Below, piece by piece: positions 1 to 9,608 of a stretch of DNA of 64,000 nucleotides. The stretch covers positions 58,003-122,002 of the forward strand of contig NZ_JAKRFN010000020.1 in assembly GCF_022348085.1 (NCBI RefSeq), read 5' to 3'. A program made the translations under genes and the position numbers. Below the pieces are notes generated by a model. That model was not told where the DNA came from. It did not search any database and was given only the letters and a program-made list of their open reading frames with translations. The DNA is from Mycobacterium sp. PSTR-4-N (GTDB lineage: Bacteria > Actinomycetota > Actinomycetes > Mycobacteriales > Mycobacteriaceae). Within the stretch, counting starts at the first letter, position 1. Each line of letters opens with the position of its first letter.

Positions 1-1
1 G

Positions 2-559
2 ATCCCCGTACCCACCCTGACGCAGTTCCTGTCGGCATTGTCGATCGTGCCGCCCGCCCCGCCGCCGGGGCCGTCGTTCCGCACCCAGGAGGAGGCTCCG
101 GTGGTGGACGCCGCCACCGGCACCGCCGGCGGAGGGGGTGGCGGCGGCGCCGGTCGTGACCCGGCGGTGCTGCACGCGCCGCTGGTCGTGACCGTTCCCC
201 GCGCCATCACGGCCGCCGGAACCGGAGCCCGGGCCGGCGCCCGCACACCCGGCGCCGTCGCTGCCGAACCGGGCGTGACCGCCCCCGGTGTCGCCGGGGC
301 GAGCACCCCGACGATCCGCGGTTCGATCGCCCCGACGCCCGGCGCCACCGCACGACCGATGGCCACCGGTGCGGGGCCGCGGCCCGAATCGATGCCACGC
401 TCCATGGTGAGTCCGACCGTCGCGCAGCTCGCCGCCGTGGCGCTTCCCGGGCTCGCCGGCCTCATCCTGCTGACCTTCGGCGGCGGCGTGGTCGGCTACC
501 GGCAGGCCAACAGCCTGCGCTTCGTGCGCACTGCCGGTGCAGAGCGTTTCCTCGCCTGA
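2..559 (+). CDS. C-terminal part of secreted Pro/Ala-rich protein with C-terminal membrane anchor (5' truncated)
   Basis: The frame is open from the first bases of the window, so the true start lies outside. The visible 185 residues are rich in Pro, Ala, Gly and Thr (low complexity). They end in one hydrophobic segment (LAAVALPGLAGLILLTFGGG) followed by VVGYRQA and a short basic tail. The same ending (LAALALPGVVGILI then a Gly-rich turn and VVGYRQAK) occurs in the protein at 55087-56040, so the two are paralogues. Such a layout suggests a cell-wall-spanning Pro-rich stalk tethered by a C-terminal helix. Function is unknown. It lies about 45 nt upstream of the maltokinase gene on the same strand, where treS is found in many mycobacteria. 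Confidence 0.7.
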   Translation: MPVPTLTQFLSALSIVPPAPPPGPSFRTQEEAPVVDAATGTAGGGGGGGAGRDPAVLHAPLVVTVPRAITAAGTGARAGARTPGAVAAEPGVTAPGVAGASTPTIRGSIAPTPGATARPMATGAGPRPESMPRSMVSPTVAQLAAVALPGLAGLILLTFGGGVVGYRQANSLRFVRTAGAERFLA

Positions 560-602
560 GCGTGAGGTCCACGGCGCCGGAACGGGTACTAGAGACACCG
601 TG

Positions 603-1904
603 ATGAGATTGCCGTTCGCTGACTGGATCGTGCGACAGCGCTGGTACGCCGGTCGCACCCGCCAACTGACCCGCGCCGAACCCGCCGCCGTGACCTCCCT
701 CGGTGCCGATCTCGACCACGTCCTGCTCGACGTCGGATACGCCGACAACACCACCGAGCGCTACCAGGTGCTGATCCGCTGGAGCGACACCCCGGTGCCC
801 GAGTTCGGTGACCTCGCGGCCATCGGGTCCGACGAGGGTCGATTCGCCTACGACGCCATGTTCGACCCCGCCGCGGCCAGCCGTCTGCTCACCCTGATCG
901 ACGAGTCGGCGACGGCGGGTCCGCTGACGTTCGCCAAGGAGCCCGGCGCCACGTTGCCGCTCGACGCGGCGCCCCGGGTGTCGGGAGCCGAACAGAGCAA
1001 CACCAGCGTGATCTTCGGCAGCGACGCCATCCTCAAGGTGTTCCGCCGGGTGACAGCAGGCATCAATCCCGACATCGAGTTGAACCAGGTATTGGCGCGC
1101 GCACACAACAGCCATGTCGCGACGCTGTTCGGATCGTTCGAGACCACCTCCGAGACCGATCCGGCGGAGCCGTCCGCGCTGGGCATGGTGACCGCGTTCG
1201 CGGCCGGCAGCTGCGAGGGCTGGGACATGGCGACGGCCAGCACCCGCGAGGACTTCTCCGACTTCACCGCCGAGTCCCGCCCACTCGGGGAGGCGGTGGC
1301 CTCGGTGCACGCCGCGCTGGCCGAGGCCCTGGGAACCTCGACCGTCCCGTTCCCCGTCGACACGGTGCTGCACCGGTTGCGCACCGCGGTCGACGCCGCG
1401 CCCGCGCTGGCCGAGCATGCGCCTCGGATCGAGGCGCGCTATCGCGCCCTGGCCGGCGAGACGATGCTCGTGCAGCGCGTGCACGGAGATCTGCATCTGG
1501 GCCAGGTGCTGCGGACCGAGGACGGCTGGGTGCTCATCGACTTCGAGGGCGAACCCGGAGCGCCGCTCGAGGAGCGGCGTCGACCGGACTCGCCGATGCG
1601 TGACGTGGCAGGGGTGTTGCGGTCGTTCGAGTACGCCGCCTACCAGCTGGTGGTCGAGCGCGGTGACGGTGACGGAGGTGGCCGCGAGCTCGCGGAGCGG
1701 GCGCGGCAGTGGGTGGAGCGCAACAGTGCCGCCTTCTGCGACGGGTACGCCGCCGGCGGCGGGTCGGATCCGGCTGCGGCGAGGCACATCCTGGCTGCCT
1801 ATGAGCTGGATAAGGCCGTCTACGAGGCGGCGTACGAGGCCCGGTTCCGGCCGACGTGGCTGCCGATCCCGATGCGGTCGATCGAGCGCATCGTGGCGAG
1901 CTGA
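603..1904 (+). CDS. mak: Maltokinase (Mak/Pep2)
   Basis: Maltokinase phosphorylates maltose with ATP to maltose-1-phosphate, the donor used by GlgE to build alpha-glucan. The N-terminus (LPFADWIVRQRWYAGR) is the Mak signature. The aminoglycoside-phosphotransferase-like kinase core follows, with the catalytic loop VHGDLHLGQ near residue 294 and the metal-binding DFEGEP near residue 313. The length of 433 residues is close to that of known Mak proteins. ATG 603 was chosen because the homologous N-terminus starts there; GTG 600 directly before it is possible. Longer upstream starts would overlap the preceding gene. No treS lies directly upstream in this window, unlike the usual treS-mak pair, so this may be a second copy or a split operon. 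It converges on glgX, consistent with glycogen/trehalose metabolism. Confidence 0.9.
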   Translation: MRLPFADWIVRQRWYAGRTRQLTRAEPAAVTSLGADLDHVLLDVGYADNTTERYQVLIRWSDTPVPEFGDLAAIGSDEGRFAYDAMFDPAAASRLLTLIDESATAGPLTFAKEPGATLPLDAAPRVSGAEQSNTSVIFGSDAILKVFRRVTAGINPDIELNQVLARAHNSHVATLFGSFETTSETDPAEPSALGMVTAFAAGSCEGWDMATASTREDFSDFTAESRPLGEAVASVHAALAEALGTSTVPFPVDTVLHRLRTAVDAAPALAEHAPRIEARYRALAGETMLVQRVHGDLHLGQVLRTEDGWVLIDFEGEPGAPLEERRRPDSPMRDVAGVLRSFEYAAYQLVVERGDGDGGGRELAERARQWVERNSAAFCDGYAAGGGSDPAAARHILAAYELDKAVYEAAYEARFRPTWLPIPMRSIERIVAS

Positions 1905-2060
1905 AGGGCCGAACAAGCTGGCAACCGTGGCCACCCGGTAGGTCACCGCCGCTCTACGGCTCCTACTCCGGCCCGCCCGACCGGTGGCATGGCGTCATGA
2001 CGCCCACCAACAGGCGGCCACGGCTGCAACAGCTCTCTCAAGCTAACACATCGATGCGGT

Positions 2061-2107
2061 AAAGACGCTGAACCCGGCCGCTAAGCGCGATGCCGCGCAA
2101 CGTCTTT
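2061..2107. terminator. Candidate bidirectional hairpin between mak and glgX
   Basis: AAAGACG at 2061-2067 pairs with CGTCTTT at 2101-2107. The loop is long and GC-rich and may fold further. It sits 12 nt beyond the glgX stop and about 150 nt beyond the mak stop, in the convergent gap. There is no clear U-tract, so this is only a candidate. Confidence 0.3.
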
Positions 2108-2118
2108 CATTACGGGGG

Positions 2119-4278
<2,160 letters not shown>

Positions 4279-4331
4279 GGAACTCTCCTGGTGTTCGATC
4301 GGCTGGTGGCGGTAGCGGATGCCCAGAACGG

Positions 4332-4348
4332 GGACGGTGCAACCGTCC
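4332..4348 (-). terminator. Short perfect hairpin downstream of pncA
   Basis: GGACGGT-GCA-ACCGTCC forms a perfect 7-bp stem with a 3-nt loop, 20 nt after the pncA stop and about 55 nt before the glgX start. It probably ends the PAS-ANTAR/pncA transcript. There is no T-run, as is common in mycobacteria. Confidence 0.45.
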
Positions 4349-4368
4349 GATGGGTCACAGATTCGTCG

Positions 4369-4920
4369 TCAGTGGACGGTCACGCCGGCGGCTCGTAGGG
4401 CGCCGACGGCTTCGTCGGTCGACGCGGAGGCGACGCCGGCGGTGAGATCGAGCAGCACACGGGTGGTCAGCCCGTGGGCGGCGGCGTCGGCGGCGGTCGC
4501 CTTGACGCAGTAATCGGTGGCGATGCCCACGACGTCGACGGTGTCCACATCGCGCCGGCGCAGCCAGTCGGCCAGCGAGGTGCCGTCGTCGTCGACGCCC
4601 TCGAAGCCGCTGTAGGCGGCCGAGTACCGGCCTTTGTGGAACACCGCCTCCACGGGCGTGGCATCCAGATCGGGGTGGAACTCGGCGCCGTCGGTGCCGA
4701 CGACGCAGTGCCGCGGCCAGGACGTGACGTAGTCCGGGTGATCGGAGAAATGCTCACCCGGGTCGATGTGGAAGTCCTTGGTGGCCACCACGTGGTCGTA
4801 GCCGTGCTCGCCGCCCAGCAGGCCGGTGATGGCGCGCGCCACGGCGGCACCGCCCTCGACGGCCAGCGATCCGCCTTCGCAGAAGTCGTTCTGCACGTCG
4901 ACGATGATGAGCGCGTTCAT
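4369..4920 (-). CDS. pncA: Nicotinamidase/pyrazinamidase
   Basis: Converts nicotinamide to nicotinate for NAD salvage and would activate the prodrug pyrazinamide. The 183-residue protein shows the PncA hallmarks: catalytic Asp in IIVDVQNDF, the metal-site region TKDFHIDPGEHFSDHP, the catalytic Lys in FHKGRYSAAYSGFEG, and the nucleophile Cys in GIATDYCVKATA. ATG 4920 is the start because MNALIIVDVQNDF is the family N-terminus and it overlaps the upstream stop as ATGA. It is co-transcribed with, and coupled to, the PAS-ANTAR gene. That suggests NAD salvage may be linked to a signal-responsive antitermination protein, although the pairing could be incidental. Confidence 0.93.
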   Translation of the reverse strand: MNALIIVDVQNDFCEGGSLAVEGGAAVARAITGLLGGEHGYDHVVATKDFHIDPGEHFSDHPDYVTSWPRHCVVGTDGAEFHPDLDATPVEAVFHKGRYSAAYSGFEGVDDDGTSLADWLRRRDVDTVDVVGIATDYCVKATAADAAAHGLTTRVLLDLTAGVASASTDEAVGALRAAGVTVH

Positions 4921-5603
4921 CCACCCACGGTATCGCCGTTGCCTCTGACCCGCTGATGGGCGGTCAGGAGCAGGTGATCGAACGTCTCCCGGCTCGGCAG
5001 TGTGTCCCGGTAGTCGAGCTGCTGGTAGTCGGCGAGCAGCTGCTCGGCCAGTGCGCGCAACTTGACGTTGCACTCCTGTGAGCGCCAGCGCAGCAACTCG
5101 AACGCGGCGTCGCCGTCCACCCGGTAGATGAGCATCAGCATGCCCTTCACCTGTTCGATCACCGCGCGGTTCTCGGCGATCTCCGCCAACGCGGCGGTGA
5201 CCATCTCCTGGGTCATCGTCCCGGTCGAGGTGACGTCGACATAGAAGCCGTGTGTGCCGACCACCTGACCCTGCTCGTCGGTCATCCGGTCGCCGACCAC
5301 GACGACGTCGCGGATGTCACCGCGGGTGTCGACGATGCGATGCCGAGTGGAGAACGGCCGGTGGGCTCGGCGCATCTCCTCCAGTGTCGCGGCGATCGTC
5401 TGACGATCGTCGGGATGTTTGTGGGAGAGCACGAGTTCGGTGGTCGGCGTCACCGTGCCGGGTTCGTAGCCGTGCATGATCTGCACCGCTTTCGACCACT
5501 CCCAGCGCTCGTCGTCGAAGTGGAATGTGAACCATCCGACGCGCTGCGGTTCGTCACCGTCGAGCGCCTGCTCTTTTGAGTCCACGCCGGGCACATCGAG
5601 CAC
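4917..5603 (-). CDS. PAS and ANTAR domain RNA-binding antitermination regulator
   Basis: The N-terminal half (about residues 15-130) is a PAS-fold sensor: WFTFHFDDERWEWSKAVQIMHGYEPG, then HPDDRQTI and a RHRIVDTRGDIRDVVVVG strand. The C-terminal part (about 140-200) is an ANTAR domain, with AEIAENRAVIEQVKGMLMLIY followed by AAFELLRWRSQECNVKLRALAEQLL. ANTAR proteins bind paired RNA hexaloops to prevent termination. The protein has 228 residues from GTG 5603; GTG 5585 is an alternative. Its TGA overlaps the pncA ATG by 4 nt. No N-terminal receiver domain is present, so the PAS domain is the likely input. The ligand is unknown. Confidence 0.85.
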   Translation of the reverse strand: MLDVPGVDSKEQALDGDEPQRVGWFTFHFDDERWEWSKAVQIMHGYEPGTVTPTTELVLSHKHPDDRQTIAATLEEMRRAHRPFSTRHRIVDTRGDIRDVVVVGDRMTDEQGQVVGTHGFYVDVTSTGTMTQEMVTAALAEIAENRAVIEQVKGMLMLIYRVDGDAAFELLRWRSQECNVKLRALAEQLLADYQQLDYRDTLPSRETFDHLLLTAHQRVRGNGDTVGG

Positions 5604-5635
5604 GATAGCGTCGGAGACGCCCCCGGTATGCGAAG

Positions 5636-6952
5636 TCAGCCACCGAACAGCAAATACAACCCCAGGAATGTGTAGCCGACCATCACCAACATCATGGCCA
5701 GCTGCCCGGTCACCTGATGCGCCCGCGGGAGCAAAGCCAATGAGCGGTCGTGCGCGGCGATGACACCGGCGATGTGGCCGGCGACGACGAAGCCCACCTT
5801 GAGCGTGGCGCCCACCGCGGGATGCATCGAGAGCAGGTAGCTGACCTCGTTGTCGGCCAGGCCCAGGACATTCCAGCCTCGACCGAGCGGGTCCGCCAGC
5901 CGGATGATCGCCTCCTGCCCGCGCTCGACCAGGTAGGTGAGGTAGTGGGCGAACACGTAACCGATGACGATCGGGATCAGCGAGTGGGCCATCTCGGCCG
6001 GCAGTTCACGCCGCCGCTGCGCATCGACGCCTCCGGTGCAGCGGGCCGCCAGGGTGAAGGACCCCGCGACCACTACGGCGAACAGCAGCAGACCCGCCGT
6101 CCGCAGCAGGCTGGCCGTCGCCGCCGAGTCCGTGACCCGGTCGGAGAAATTGCGGAACGCGGGCGTCGCGGAGAAGCTGTCGAACGCGGTCGAGCCGAGC
6201 AGCACTGACAGCACCGCGACGACGCCGGGGCGCACCGGCAGCGTCGGCAGGTGATCGAACGGGTTGCCGATCGCGATCCGGCCGTCGGGATTGCGGCGCA
6301 TCGGAGAGAGCCGGGACGCGACGACGCTGTAGACCTCGAACGGATCCGCGCGGGCGCACCATCGGGTGCCGCACCACAGCGTGCCCGCGAACGTGATGGC
6401 CAGGTAGACGAGGAGCCAGATCCGGATCGCGTGCAGGGACCCGGGATCCGGGCTGGCCAACTCGAGCCAGACGAATGCGAACGAGCCCACCGCGGCCGGC
6501 CAGTACCCCAGCCGCTCGGGGTAGCTGCGTCCCAGCGAGGGTCTGCCGATGACGCGGTGCACGGCACGGACCGGCGAGATGGCCCGCCACACCGGGCCGA
6601 ACAGCAGGGACAGCGCGACGAGCCCCACCCACAGCAGCACGTAGAACACGCCGGGGAGCGCGTTGTCGGATGTCTGCGGCCCGAAGACGGCGGCCATCGC
6701 CACCCACGCCGTCAACACCAGTGTCAGCACCGTCACGATCCAGCGGGTCGCCGTCGCGTCGACGACACGCGTGACCACGCCGGGAAGAGCCCGGCCCGGC
6801 CGCGTCGCGTCGAACTTCGGTGTCCGCCACGCCAGCGCGACGACGGCGAACGTGAACGTCAGTGCCCAGGCCGCACCGATCAGGGCGTACGTGAACGGGA
6901 TCGGCAGATCGGTCGAGCCGCCCAACCCGTGGGCGAGCACGTGGGAGGTCAC
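5636..6952 (-). CDS. Polytopic membrane protein, last gene of the cupredoxin cassette
   Basis: An integral membrane protein of 438 residues with about nine or ten hydrophobic helices, the first at about residues 18-42 and the last at about 412-435. The loops contain conserved-looking pairs such as WCGTRWCARADPFEVYS and NPFDHLPTLPVRPG. I do not recognise an enzyme motif. The start is GTG 6952, overlapping the stop of the lipoprotein gene as GTGA. It is the last of four genes (9340 down to 5636) that all overlap by 4 nt, so the four products are probably made in fixed ratio. The Cys pair and the cupredoxin partner hint at metal or redox function, but nothing proves it. Confidence 0.8.
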   Translation of the reverse strand: MTSHVLAHGLGGSTDLPIPFTYALIGAAWALTFTFAVVALAWRTPKFDATRPGRALPGVVTRVVDATATRWIVTVLTLVLTAWVAMAAVFGPQTSDNALPGVFYVLLWVGLVALSLLFGPVWRAISPVRAVHRVIGRPSLGRSYPERLGYWPAAVGSFAFVWLELASPDPGSLHAIRIWLLVYLAITFAGTLWCGTRWCARADPFEVYSVVASRLSPMRRNPDGRIAIGNPFDHLPTLPVRPGVVAVLSVLLGSTAFDSFSATPAFRNFSDRVTDSAATASLLRTAGLLLFAVVVAGSFTLAARCTGGVDAQRRRELPAEMAHSLIPIVIGYVFAHYLTYLVERGQEAIIRLADPLGRGWNVLGLADNEVSYLLSMHPAVGATLKVGFVVAGHIAGVIAAHDRSLALLPRAHQVTGQLAMMLVMVGYTFLGLYLLFGG

Positions 6953-7359
6953 TGAACGGCGATGGTGGCGATGGTCTTGTTCAGCTCGTGCAGTTCGATG
7001 TCGATGCGCCCGGGTACGTCGGCGGAGAACTGGAATGTCTGGCCGGGACCGACGGCGATCGGGAACGAATGCTCGGGCGTGGAGTGCACGTGCAGTTCGT
7101 CGACGGCGTCACTGTCGACCTGAATCACGATGGGCTGGTTGACCTTCGCCTGCAATTGTTCGTTGGTCGGCGTGACCTGGCCGTCCTTGATCGTCACGTC
7201 GACCACGACCCGCTGCGGCGGGTTCTGCGCGTCGGTCATCTGCGTCGGCGCCGGGCCGCCCGCGCTGGAACTCGCGGTGCCGGCGTCGTCACTCTTGTTG
7301 CCTCCGCACCCGGCGATCAGCACAGCCGCAGCGGCACTCAGCACGAGAAGTCTTCTCAC
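6949..7359 (-). CDS. Cupredoxin-like lipoprotein
   Basis: A 136-residue exported lipoprotein. The signal peptide MRRLLVLSAAAAVLIAGC ends in the lipobox LIAGC, so Cys18 would be lipidated. A linker rich in Ser, Ala and Gly leads into a beta-sandwich-like domain: VVVDVTIKDGQVTP, VNQPIVIQVDSDAVDELHVH, EHSFPIAVGPGQTFQFSADVPGRIDIELHELNKTIATIAV. This strand order resembles cupredoxins. Candidate ligands are HVH, EHSF and ELH, but the usual Cys of type-1 copper sites is absent, so it may bind copper without blue-copper chemistry or bind nothing. GTG 7359 has the ribosome site GGGGAA just upstream and overlaps the previous stop. It lies between two membrane proteins in the same cassette. Confidence 0.8.
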   Translation of the reverse strand: MRRLLVLSAAAAVLIAGCGGNKSDDAGTASSSAGGPAPTQMTDAQNPPQRVVVDVTIKDGQVTPTNEQLQAKVNQPIVIQVDSDAVDELHVHSTPEHSFPIAVGPGQTFQFSADVPGRIDIELHELNKTIATIAVQ

Positions 7360-7505
7360 GGTTCCCCTGTCTCGTCGGACTTCTTGCGGTTCTTCCTGGC
7401 GATGTAGAACACCACGCCGGCCACCACGAACGCCGGGGCGAACGCGGGCAGCGCCAACCAGATCGAGTGATCCGCGAGGATCACCACCTCCGCCGCCGGG
7501 GTCAT
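7356..7505 (-). CDS. 49-residue single-span membrane protein
   Basis: A small gene that is easy to miss: MTPAAEVVILADHSIWLALP, one hydrophobic segment (about residues 15-36, AFAPAFVVAGVVFYIA), then a basic-acidic tail RKNRKKSDETGEP. Its ATG overlaps the stop of the 612-residue membrane protein (ATGA, 7502-7505). Its own stop overlaps the lipoprotein GTG (GTGA, 7356-7359). This double overlap, and the Arg/Lys tail directly after the helix (positive-inside), support a real gene. It probably acts as a small subunit or assembly factor for the larger membrane proteins of the cassette. No homologue is recognised. Confidence 0.75.
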   Translation of the reverse strand: MTPAAEVVILADHSIWLALPAFAPAFVVAGVVFYIARKNRKKSDETGEP

Positions 7506-9340
7506 GCCTGCGCGGAGGGTTGCAGCTCGTTCTCGCTGCCGGTCGGCTCGTTGTTGTTGATGCGGCCACCACCCCAGCTGATCCCGGCGATCATCGCCAG
7601 GGTGCAGACCAGCACGATGAGGCAGCCGATGAGCCACAGCGAGGCGGGGATGTCGGGGCTGCGCTCGCGCTGGAGGATGGTGATCTCCGAGACGAACGGC
7701 CGGGTGAACTGCGCCTCGGCCGGTACCTCCTCGGCGCCGATGCCCGGATCTCCGGCGAGGAAGATGGGCACCGCGGTGAGTGTGGTGCCGTCGTGGACGC
7801 GCAGCAGCGTCTTCCACTGCCCCGACACGGGCATCGGCTTGGTCGAGACGTAATGGCCCGGCCCCACCTGGTCGAGGTGATCGATGAACTGGCCGCGTTC
7901 GTTGGCCAGCCCGCCCTGCCACGCGAGCACCGACACCCAGTTGGGGTCGTCGCTGATCGCGTCCGGAGGGTTGAAGCGGACGTCGGCGGTCACGAAGCGT
8001 CCGGGGCCGGGCCCCTGGGTTTCCGTCAGCGCGAAGGTCGCAGTCTCGTTCTGCGGCACCGAATATCGCAGGCCGTTGGCGGTGGCGCCTCCGATCGCGA
8101 GCACGGTCAGCACGACCAGGCCGATGGACATCGCGCGGCCGGGCAGTTTCCGGCCGGTGAGGACCATGCCGATCATGCCTCCGCAGCCGCCCGCCAGGAT
8201 CGCGACGGGCACGGACATCGCCAGCGCCTCGGGCCAGATGCTGGTCGGCCACGGGTAGGGGTAGATGGCGTCGATCCACAGCGACTCCAGCCACAGCCCG
8301 ACGGTGGCGACGCCCAGGCCGCTGACCATGCCGAAGAGCACCGGACGTTTGAACAGCGGTGTGAGCGCCACCAACTCCACGACCAGGGCGGGGCCGAGAT
8401 ACAGCGGGAACCAGTTCACGGGCGCGTCGAGCAGAGGCGCGACCATGAACGCGATGATCCCGCGCAGACCGATGGCCACGACGGCGGCGATGATCGCCGC
8501 GCCGCGACCGAGGAAGATGCGGGCGGCGACGAGAGCCACCGCGGCCGCCGCCGCGATCAGCATCGGCTGGAACACCTGCCGGAATTGCGGTACGCCGAAG
8601 TCGAATTCGATCTGGTACACCGAGAGGCCGATCAGCACACCGGCGAACGCGAGGTACTGGATGAACTTCAGCCCGATGCCGTCGCGCGGGGCGTCCGCGC
8701 CGACCGCTCGCTTGCCTTCGACTTCCAGATAGGCCGCGGCGATCGTGGAGAAGCCGGCGCCGCCGATCATCATCAGGTGCGTCGGACCCCACAGCGTGAC
8801 GTCCTGGCCGAAGATGCGGTGCCACACGTCGTCGAGCGGGAAGCCGATCAGCGCGTACATGCCGCAGCCGGCCATCACGATGCCGCCGACCGGGGCGTAC
8901 CAGTTGTCGGTGATGCGGACGGCGGCCGGACCCGGCTTGTCGAAGGGCAGCACGATCGCCGTGCATCCCGCGATGAACACGAAGAACAGCCCGATGATGA
9001 TGAAGTAGTGCGCCGGGTTGGCCAGCGGACCGGGATCGCGGCCCTTGCCGATGTGCAGGCTGACGTCCCAGATGAAGCCGAACAGCGCGCAGATGATCGC
9101 GCTGACGAAGATCGCGACGGGCAGTGCCACCCATCCCGGCCGGTGGAACTTACGGCCCAACCACTCGGCGAGGTCGGCCAGCCAGGAGATCCTGTGCTGG
9201 CGGTGCAGATATCCGATCCACAGCAGGACCGCGGTGACGGCGAGAGCCACCGCGGACAGGCCGAACACCTGGCTGAGTTCGGCGCCACCACCTTCGCTGC
9301 CCTGTGCGAGCACCGCGACGTCCGGTCGAGAATGCGTCAT
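7502..9340 (-). CDS. Large polytopic membrane protein with extracytoplasmic domain, first gene of the cupredoxin cassette
   Basis: A 612-residue integral membrane protein. Residues up to about 415 hold about ten hydrophobic helices. A soluble stretch (about 415-570: YSVPQNETATFALTETQG, FVTADVRFNPPDAISDDPNW, VPIFLAGDPGIGAEEVPAEAQF) probably faces outside and looks like a beta-sandwich. One last helix follows at about 575-597. The helical part contains many His/Trp/Asp motifs (ANPAHYFIIIGLFFVFIAGC, GPTHLMMIGGAGFS), which could ligate metal or haem. ATG 9340 is preferred because AGGA lies 6 nt upstream; ATG 9346 is possible. I do not know the family function. It heads the four-gene overlapping cassette. 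Confidence 0.8.
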   Translation of the reverse strand: MTHSRPDVAVLAQGSEGGGAELSQVFGLSAVALAVTAVLLWIGYLHRQHRISWLADLAEWLGRKFHRPGWVALPVAIFVSAIICALFGFIWDVSLHIGKGRDPGPLANPAHYFIIIGLFFVFIAGCTAIVLPFDKPGPAAVRITDNWYAPVGGIVMAGCGMYALIGFPLDDVWHRIFGQDVTLWGPTHLMMIGGAGFSTIAAAYLEVEGKRAVGADAPRDGIGLKFIQYLAFAGVLIGLSVYQIEFDFGVPQFRQVFQPMLIAAAAAVALVAARIFLGRGAAIIAAVVAIGLRGIIAFMVAPLLDAPVNWFPLYLGPALVVELVALTPLFKRPVLFGMVSGLGVATVGLWLESLWIDAIYPYPWPTSIWPEALAMSVPVAILAGGCGGMIGMVLTGRKLPGRAMSIGLVVLTVLAIGGATANGLRYSVPQNETATFALTETQGPGPGRFVTADVRFNPPDAISDDPNWVSVLAWQGGLANERGQFIDHLDQVGPGHYVSTKPMPVSGQWKTLLRVHDGTTLTAVPIFLAGDPGIGAEEVPAEAQFTRPFVSEITILQRERSPDIPASLWLIGCLIVLVCTLAMIAGISWGGGRINNNEPTGSENELQPSAQA

Positions 9341-9608
9341 CGTCATTCCTGTTCACCCGTGCCGATGGAGTCCTTACTGGGCGGTAATGTTGCCAGAAGC
9401 ACCTCAGGTGAAACCAGGGGTATCGGGTTTTTTCACCAACCGACATCTTGACGCGTTCGTGACGTCGCTGCTGCCACTGCCTGGTGCATGCGTGCGAACG
9501 TCCGGCGCCCGGCGCAGCCGACGATCACACCACGGGCGCCAGTTCTGTCCGCGCGCCCCCGCCTCGATGTGTTGCTGGCAACCACGCCCGCGGGTTTGCG
9601 GCACGGCG

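Noticed and set aside
7130..9451. 773-codon plus-strand open frame opposite the membrane cassette
   Set aside because: Antisense shadow of the 612-residue membrane protein; Asp/Arg/His-rich with no protein-like pattern.
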